64,000 nt of DNA from Nocardia crassostreae (GTDB lineage Bacteria; Actinomycetota; Actinomycetes; Mycobacteriales; Mycobacteriaceae). The translations under genes and the position numbers were made by a program. Below the pieces are notes generated by a model. The model was not told where the DNA came from, did not search any database, and was given only the letters and a program-made list of their open reading frames with translations. Of this stretch, positions 59,178 through 64,000 are shown one piece after another; position 1 is the stretch's first letter, and each line of letters starts with the position of its first letter. Where the stretch lies: assembly GCF_001613405.1 (NCBI RefSeq), contig NZ_BDCH01000011.1:1-64000 (forward strand). Reading direction: 5' to 3'.

Positions 59178-60596
59178 TCAGCCGATGAGCGCCAGGGTCG
59201 CGTCGTGCTGGGGTGCGTCCAAAAGGTCCACGACGGGACCGGATTCGACTATGCGCCCGGATTCGAGCACGGACATGCCGGTGCAGTAGCGGGCGACCAG
59301 ACGCATATCGTGGCTGATCACCAGCAGGGCGAGGCGTTGCTCGCGGCGCAGCCGGTCCAGCAGGCCCATGATGGCGTCGGCCGTGGCCGGGTCCAGGGCC
59401 GAGGTGATCTCGTCGCAGACCAGCAGCGCCGGATTCGTGGTGAGGGCGCGCGCGAGGGCGACGCGCTGGCGCTGGCCGCCGGAGAGTTCGTGTGGATACC
59501 GCTGGGCCAGTTGGGGATCCAGCTCGACAGTGCGCAGCGCGGCGGCCACGTCCGGGGCCTTGCGGAGGGTCTGGGCGACGGTGCGGCGGGGATTCAGTGA
59601 GCCCGTGCTGTCCTGCGGCACGAAACCCGCCCGGCCGGAGACGCTGACGGATTCGCCCGTGGTCCGCTGCAATCCGACAATGGCGCGCGCCAAGGTCGAC
59701 TTGCCCGCGCCGGACGGGCCGACCACCGCTATCGCCTCCCCGGCCCCGACGATCAGATCGATGCCCTCGAGCACGGGCCTGCGGTCCCGGGTCACTCGCA
59801 GATCGGTGACGGCCAGGACCGGTTCGGCTGGTGCGGCCGAAGCCGAGGATATCGGTGACGAGGAGGCCGTCGACGAGGCTGGAGGCGGTGAGTCGAGCAG
59901 GGGCGAGCCGGGCAGGGGCGAGCCGGGCAGGGGCGAGCCGGGCAGGGGCGAGCCGGGCAGGGGCGAGCCGAGCGCGCGGACCTCGTCGGCGATCTCGTGC
60001 AGGACATCGTGATGGTGGCCGGAAACGACGAGCGTCATCCCGTCCTCGATGACCATGGTGCGGAGCAAGCGCGCGATCGAGCGTTGCAGACGGCCGTGCA
60101 GCCCGGCGAAGGGCTCGTCGAGAATCAGGACGGGGGTGCGGCGGGCCAGCGCTCGGGCCAGGGCAACCCGGCGCTGTTCGCCACCGGAGAGTTCGGCGGG
60201 GCGGCGGCGCAGATGCGTATCCGGGAGTTCGACCGCGGCCAAGGCTTGTTCGGCGTGTTCCGGATCGGCGCATTCGGTGAGCAGGGCCCGGATGCGCATG
60301 GTCGGGTTGAGGGCGGCGGCCGGATCCTGGCCGGTGTAGGTGATGTGGTGGCGGCGGAAGGCGCGCAGCGCCCGGGGATCCAGGGTCAGCGGACTGTGGT
60401 CGCCGACGCGCACCGACCCGGAGACGACCGCCGCGGTGGGCACGTGGCCCAGCAGCGCACGCAGCAGGGTGGATTTGCCGGAGCCGGACGGGCCGGTCAG
60501 CGCGGTCAGGGTGCCGGGGCGCGCGTGGAGCGAAATCGGTTGCAACAGTGTGGATCCGCCGGGCACGGTCATGGTGAGGTCGGTGATCTCGATCAT
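59178..60596 (-). CDS. Fused double ATP-binding protein of a peptide/nickel-type ABC importer
   Basis: 472 residues holding two ABC ATPase domains in one chain. The first has GPSGSGKST near 34-42, LSGGEQRRV and LILDEP; the second GPSGAGKST near 290, LSGGQRQRV and LLVCDE. This corresponds to DppD and DppF or OppD and OppF fused. The linker between them (about residues 209-256) carries tandem PGSPL repeats encoded by a 15-base minisatellite. The ATG overlaps the stop of the second permease (ATGA). It energises uptake by the two permeases upstream. Confidence 0.92.
   Translation of the reverse strand: MIEITDLTMTVPGGSTLLQPISLHARPGTLTALTGPSGSGKSTLLRALLGHVPTAAVVSGSVRVGDHSPLTLDPRALRAFRRHHITYTGQDPAAALNPTMRIRALLTECADPEHAEQALAAVELPDTHLRRRPAELSGGEQRRVALARALARRTPVLILDEPFAGLHGRLQRSIARLLRTMVIEDGMTLVVSGHHHDVLHEIADEVRALGSPLPGSPLPGSPLPGSPLPGSPLLDSPPPASSTASSSPISSASAAPAEPVLAVTDLRVTRDRRPVLEGIDLIVGAGEAIAVVGPSGAGKSTLARAIVGLQRTTGESVSVSGRAGFVPQDSTGSLNPRRTVAQTLRKAPDVAAALRTVELDPQLAQRYPHELSGGQRQRVALARALTTNPALLVCDEITSALDPATADAIMGLLDRLRREQRLALLVISHDMRLVARYCTGMSVLESGRIVESGPVVDLLDAPQHDATLALIG
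59896..59970 (+). repeat. 15-base tandem repeat in the ABC ATPase linker
   Basis: Five head-to-tail copies of a 15-base unit (GGCAGGGGCGAGCCG on the plus strand); the last four are exact and the first differs in one base. As 15 is divisible by three the frame is kept, and each unit codes for Pro-Gly-Ser-Pro-Leu on the minus strand. Copy number is likely to vary between strains. Confidence 0.9.
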
Positions 60597-61426
60597 GTGC
60601 GCGGCCCCTTCGGTCCGTCGGCGCCGGGCGGTGCGATCCGGCCGAAGGCGGTGGCCGAGATGTTCACGCCCACGGCGACCACGGCGATGGCGAGGCTGGG
60701 CGCCAGCGCCGCCCACGGGTTGAGCAGCATGCCGGAGGCGTTCTCGCGCACCATGATCGCCCAGTTGGCCGCGTCGAGGGTGCCGGGCAATTGCAGGAAG
60801 GCGGCGGCGGAGGCGATGTACATGCCGGTCACGAAGCGTAATCCCAGCTGGGTCCAGCAGAGTTCCCGCATATTCGGCAGCATCTCGCGGAAGACGATGT
60901 GCGCGGTGGACTCTCCGCTCACCCGAGCCGCCTCGACATATCCGGTGGCGGCCACACCGGCGGCCGCCGCCGCGAAAACGCGAGTGCAGTACGGGATTCC
61001 GAAGAGCACGGCCACGGTGATCACGCCGAACACCCCGGATTCCGGCCAGGACAGCATGACCAGGAGTACGCCCAGCATCGGCGGCAGCAAGACGGCCAGG
61101 TCGGCCCCGCGTTCCACGAACACGCCCGCGCGCGGCCGCAGCGCCGCCAGCGTGCCGAGCACGCTCGACGGTCCGGCGACCAGAATCGCGATCACCCCCG
61201 CCAGCGCGATCAGTCCCCAGCCGCCGTGCAGCAGCTGGGTGAGCACATCCCGGCCCAGCCGATCGGTGCCCAGCCACGCGCTCGAATCCGGTTCGGCGAA
61301 GGGCAGTCCCGAGGCCGCCTCGGTATCCCGGCTCGCCACGAGCGGCCCGATGAGCGCGGGCAGCGCCACGGCCACCGCGGGGATCGCGCGCAACCACGGC
61401 AGCTGCCGCACCGGTTCCCGGATCAT
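60593..61426 (-). CDS. ABC transporter permease, DppC type
   Basis: 277 residues with about six membrane helices. The start region contains WLGTDRLGRDVLTQLLHGG, a strong DppC/OppC hallmark, and the EAA loop reads EAARVSGESTAHIVFREMLPN. It pairs with the DppB-type permease to form the channel of a peptide- or metal-chelate importer. Start and stop both lie in ATGA overlaps with its neighbours. Confidence 0.92.
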   Translation of the reverse strand: MIREPVRQLPWLRAIPAVAVALPALIGPLVASRDTEAASGLPFAEPDSSAWLGTDRLGRDVLTQLLHGGWGLIALAGVIAILVAGPSSVLGTLAALRPRAGVFVERGADLAVLLPPMLGVLLVMLSWPESGVFGVITVAVLFGIPYCTRVFAAAAAGVAATGYVEAARVSGESTAHIVFREMLPNMRELCWTQLGLRFVTGMYIASAAAFLQLPGTLDAANWAIMVRENASGMLLNPWAALAPSLAIAVVAVGVNISATAFGRIAPPGADGPKGPRT

Positions 61427-62412
61427 CGGGCCCGCACCTCCTCGGTCGCGGCGCGCCGGAGCGACCGGCGGCCCGGCTCCGGTGCTCGGATGCCGTGCAC
61501 CGACCAGGTGCGGATGGCGTCGGAGAGCAGCAGGACGCCAATGATGGCCGTACCGGTAATGGCGGTGACCGCGGCGGCCACGGCGGTATCGCGTTCGCCG
61601 ACCGAGCCCGCCAGCAGCGCACCCAGACCCGGGTAGTTGAACAGGGTTTCGACGACCAGCGCACCGCCGATCAGCATGCCGACGGTGGTGGCGAAGGAGG
61701 CCGCGATGGTGGGCAGCGCCACGGGCAGGATGTGCCGCAGCATGATTCGCACCGGGGGCAGGCCCGCCAGCCGGGCGTACTCCACGTGCGGGGTGCGGGC
61801 GGCATCGGCCAGGGCGCTGCGAATCACCCTGGCATTCCAGCCGATCTGGGGGAGGGCCAGGGCCAGCACGGGCAGGATCAGCATGTCCGCGTCGGCCGGA
61901 TAGCCGGAGGAGTCGACCACTGTCACGGCGGGCAGCCAGCCCGCCGCGAGCGAGAACAGTCCGATGAGCAGGGCCGCCAGCACGAACTCGGGCAGCGCCA
62001 CGACCGTAGTGGTGACCGGTTGCAGAATGCGGGCGATCAGGCCCGAAGGCCGTGCCGCCCAGGCCATTCCGGCCGCCAGGGCGGCGACGACCGTGAGCGC
62101 GAAGGCGATACCGCCGAGCAGCAGGGTCGCGGGGGCCGCGGCCGTCAGCAGATCGTTGACCGAGCGGCCGCTCGCGGTGGTGCCGAAGTCGCCGGTCGCC
62201 ACGCCGGATATCCAGTCCCAGAAGCGCACCGGCAGTGGGCGATCCAGTCCGAGTTCGTGGCGTTTGGCCGCGAGCGACGCCGGATCGGCATCGCGGCCCA
62301 GGGCGGCGCGGGCCGCATCGCCCGGCAGCAGGGCGACCGCCGCGAACACCAGGGCCAGCAGCGTGACCAGCAATGCCAGCCGCCGCGCCACCAGCCCCGC
62401 GAAGGTGATCAC
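61423..62412 (-). CDS. ABC transporter permease, DppB type
   Basis: 329 residues from GTG 62412, which overlaps the binding-protein stop (GTGA). The N-terminus VARRLALLVTLLALVFAAVALLPGDAARAAL (in pieces) and the EYARLAGLPPVRIMLRHILPVALP EAA loop (in pieces) match DppB/OppB, as does VVETLFNYPGLGALL. Six membrane helices are expected. The substrate is unknown. Confidence 0.92.
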   Translation of the reverse strand: MITFAGLVARRLALLVTLLALVFAAVALLPGDAARAALGRDADPASLAAKRHELGLDRPLPVRFWDWISGVATGDFGTTASGRSVNDLLTAAAPATLLLGGIAFALTVVAALAAGMAWAARPSGLIARILQPVTTTVVALPEFVLAALLIGLFSLAAGWLPAVTVVDSSGYPADADMLILPVLALALPQIGWNARVIRSALADAARTPHVEYARLAGLPPVRIMLRHILPVALPTIAASFATTVGMLIGGALVVETLFNYPGLGALLAGSVGERDTAVAAAVTAITGTAIIGVLLLSDAIRTWSVHGIRAPEPGRRSLRRAATEEVRAR

Positions 62413-63923
62413 GCCAACCAGGTCCGTTCCAGCTGCATGCGGCCGAAGCCGCCGAGGGTCGGCAGATCCCGGACGCGCGCGGAGGCCACGTCGATGCCGT
62501 CGCCCATACCCCACACCAGGTAGCCGCCGCGGTCGTATTGGATGCGTTGCAGTGTCTTGCACGCGGCGGTGAAGGCGTCGGTATTGCCCGCGGCCAGTGC
62601 GGCGGCGGTCTCGGCATCGAATTTCGGGTCGCGGAACGCGGTTTCATTGCGGCCGCTCGACGAGATCATGAGCTTGGCCGCGTAGAACAGCGTGGAATCG
62701 TTAGTACCCCAGGACACCGTGTACAGCGGGGCGTTCAGCCAGGTGCGGTCGTAGAACGTATTCGATTCCTGGACAACCACTTCCAGCTGAATCCCGGCCT
62801 CGCGGGCCTGTGTGGCAATGAGCTTGGCCGATTCCACCTCGCCCGGCGCCTCGGCCTTGGTGACGAGCTCGTAGGTGCGGCCGGTGTCGAATCCGGCCTC
62901 GGCGAGCAGGGTGCGGGCGCGCGCCAGATCGCGCGTGCGCTGTGGAATCGTCGTGTCGTACTGGGGATCCCCGGTGCCCATGACGTCATTGGCGATCTCG
63001 CCGTAGCCGGAGTAGACCGGCGTGATCAGGGCGTCCCGGTCCACCGCCAGGCGCAGCGCCGTGCGCACGCGGGCGTCCGCGAACGGACCGTCGGCGGTGC
63101 GCATGGCCAGCGCCAGCGCGGTGTCGTTGGGGCGGCGCACGACCTGCAGCCCATCGCGGCCCGCGGCGGTGCGGCCCGCGATGGCGCCCACATTCGACGC
63201 CAGATCGATCTGCCCGCCGATCACCGCGTTCGACAGCGCGTCGACGCTTTCGAACAGCGTCACCTCGATGGCGTCGAGCTTCGGTTTCGGCCCGTGCCAG
63301 GCGTCATTGCGCACCAGGCGGGCATTGCCCTGCCGGTAGGACTCCAGCTTGAACGGACCCGTCCCGATCGCCTGGGTGAAATCAGTGGTGCCCTGTTTGA
63401 CGGTAAATGTCATCAACCGGGACAGCAGTGGAATCTGGGTATTGGGCGCGGCGAGGCTCAGCACGATCTTGTTCGCGCCGTCGGCGGTGATGTCCTCCGG
63501 TTTCGCCACCGGCATCTTGGATTCGCCGCCGATCTCGCGCAGCCGCCGCAGCGACCACACCACATCCTCGACCGTCACGGGGGAGCCGTCGTGGAAGCGG
63601 GCTCCGTCGGCGATGATGAAGGTCCAGTGGGTCTGCTCGGCATTGGACGACCACGAAGAAGCAAGGCGCGCAGCCACATTCGGATCGCCGCCGGGAACCG
63701 TCAGCGCGTCGTAGACCAGCGAGATGATCAAGAAGTCGCTGTCGTTGGGGATATTGGCGTGCGGATCCTGCTCCAGCTTGGCGACCTTGCCCAGCGCCCC
63801 GACCCGCAGCGTCCCGCCGCCGGAGGAGTCGTCGGAGGAGTCGTCGGAGCACGCGGCGAGCACGAGCATCGCGCCCAATCCCGCACCGGCTCGCAGTATT
63901 TGACGTCTGGTCGCCTGCACCAT
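62409..63923 (-). CDS. Extracellular solute-binding lipoprotein, family 5 (DppA/NikA type)
   Basis: 504 residues. The N-terminus has Arg6-Arg7 followed by a hydrophobic stretch and a lipobox LAAC with Cys25, so it may be exported by Tat and lipid-anchored. Family-5 features are WTFIIADGARFHDGSPVTVEDVVWSLRR (in pieces), GTGPFKLESY and VRTALRLAVDRDALI. Family members bind peptides, nickel or other chelates; the ligand cannot be told. ATG 63923 has GAGAGG seven bases upstream. It heads the four-gene importer operon. Confidence 0.92.
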   Translation of the reverse strand: MVQATRRQILRAGAGLGAMLVLAACSDDSSDDSSGGGTLRVGALGKVAKLEQDPHANIPNDSDFLIISLVYDALTVPGGDPNVAARLASSWSSNAEQTHWTFIIADGARFHDGSPVTVEDVVWSLRRLREIGGESKMPVAKPEDITADGANKIVLSLAAPNTQIPLLSRLMTFTVKQGTTDFTQAIGTGPFKLESYRQGNARLVRNDAWHGPKPKLDAIEVTLFESVDALSNAVIGGQIDLASNVGAIAGRTAAGRDGLQVVRRPNDTALALAMRTADGPFADARVRTALRLAVDRDALITPVYSGYGEIANDVMGTGDPQYDTTIPQRTRDLARARTLLAEAGFDTGRTYELVTKAEAPGEVESAKLIATQAREAGIQLEVVVQESNTFYDRTWLNAPLYTVSWGTNDSTLFYAAKLMISSSGRNETAFRDPKFDAETAAALAAGNTDAFTAACKTLQRIQYDRGGYLVWGMGDGIDVASARVRDLPTLGGFGRMQLERTWLA

Positions 63924-63960
63924 CGAAACCTCTCGACACCTCGGATGGAACTGCCTTGCG

Positions 63961-63979
63961 TGAGCGGAGGCTACCCTAA
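63961..63979 (-). promoter_or_regulatory. Weak IdeR/DtxR-like iron box upstream of the importer operon
   Basis: On the minus strand TTAGGGTAGCCTCCGCTCA matches the 19-base iron-box consensus TTAGGTTAGGCTAACCTAA at 13 positions, well in its first half and poorly in its second. It lies about 38 bases before the binding-protein start, where a repressor could act. Could be chance. Confidence 0.3.
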
Positions 63980-64000
63980 CTATGGGCCGCCGTGGTCGGC

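Noticed and set aside
59896..59970. CRISPR-like array
   Set aside because: The 15-base units are contiguous with no spacers and are in frame with a coding sequence; it is a minisatellite.

Overview
The window looks like a chromosomal segment of a high-GC, mycolic-acid-type actinomycete, most likely Nocardia or a close relative. The reasons are codon use (third positions almost always G or C, many GTG starts), a giant NRPS, a DyP-encapsulin pair, CobF, PdxR/MocR and PapA-like proteins, and a cholesterol-type KstR box. This is inferred from content only; there is no rRNA to confirm it. No tRNA, rRNA, CRISPR array, insertion sequence or phage gene was seen.

Region by region: (1) 1-24808 is the 3' part of one giant NRPS gene, open at the left edge. 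It holds a T-E pair, five C-A-T modules, a C-A-T-E module, and a terminal C domain followed by a truncated, eroded A domain. There is no thioesterase or reductase. Two A domains carry serine-type codes. (2) 24.8-31.3 kb holds a Uma2-like nuclease in a less GC-rich patch, a vanadium-haloperoxidase-type protein, an SGNH hydrolase divergent from a MarR regulator, and a WYL regulator divergent from an epoxide hydrolase. (3) 31.3-37.2 kb is a guanidine/urea-carboxylase type locus: carboxyltransferase protein, two DUF1989 proteins, sodium symporter, divergent TetR regulator. It appears to be decaying: symporter, one DUF1989 gene and the regulator are all interrupted, and the carboxylase lacks its biotin carboxylase and biotin carrier parts. 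(4) 37.2-48.7 kb is mostly housekeeping: double-TerD protein, drug-efflux MFS, NUDIX, small membrane protein, DyP peroxidase with encapsulin, cupin, folA-thyA, cobF, Fpg/Nei glycosylase, carboxylesterase, DUF2630. (5) 48.7-57.8 kb holds a MocR regulator, a secreted alpha/beta hydrolase, a flavin-binding-type protein, a PapA-like acyltransferase, a crotonase, a TetR regulator with an aidB-like acyl-CoA dehydrogenase broken by a 7-base deletion, a small HhH protein and an alpha-methylacyl-CoA racemase behind a KstR-type box. (6) 57.8-64 kb holds a lipoprotein SGNH hydrolase and a translationally coupled peptide/nickel-type ABC importer operon.

Three themes recur. Operons are tightly coupled through 4-base ATGA or GTGA overlaps. 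Convergent pairs often end in perfect hairpins that include a stop codon. Several genes are disrupted in ways that homologous protein motifs make obvious, so the segment either carries real recent gene decay or a handful of sequence errors; raw-read checks would separate these.
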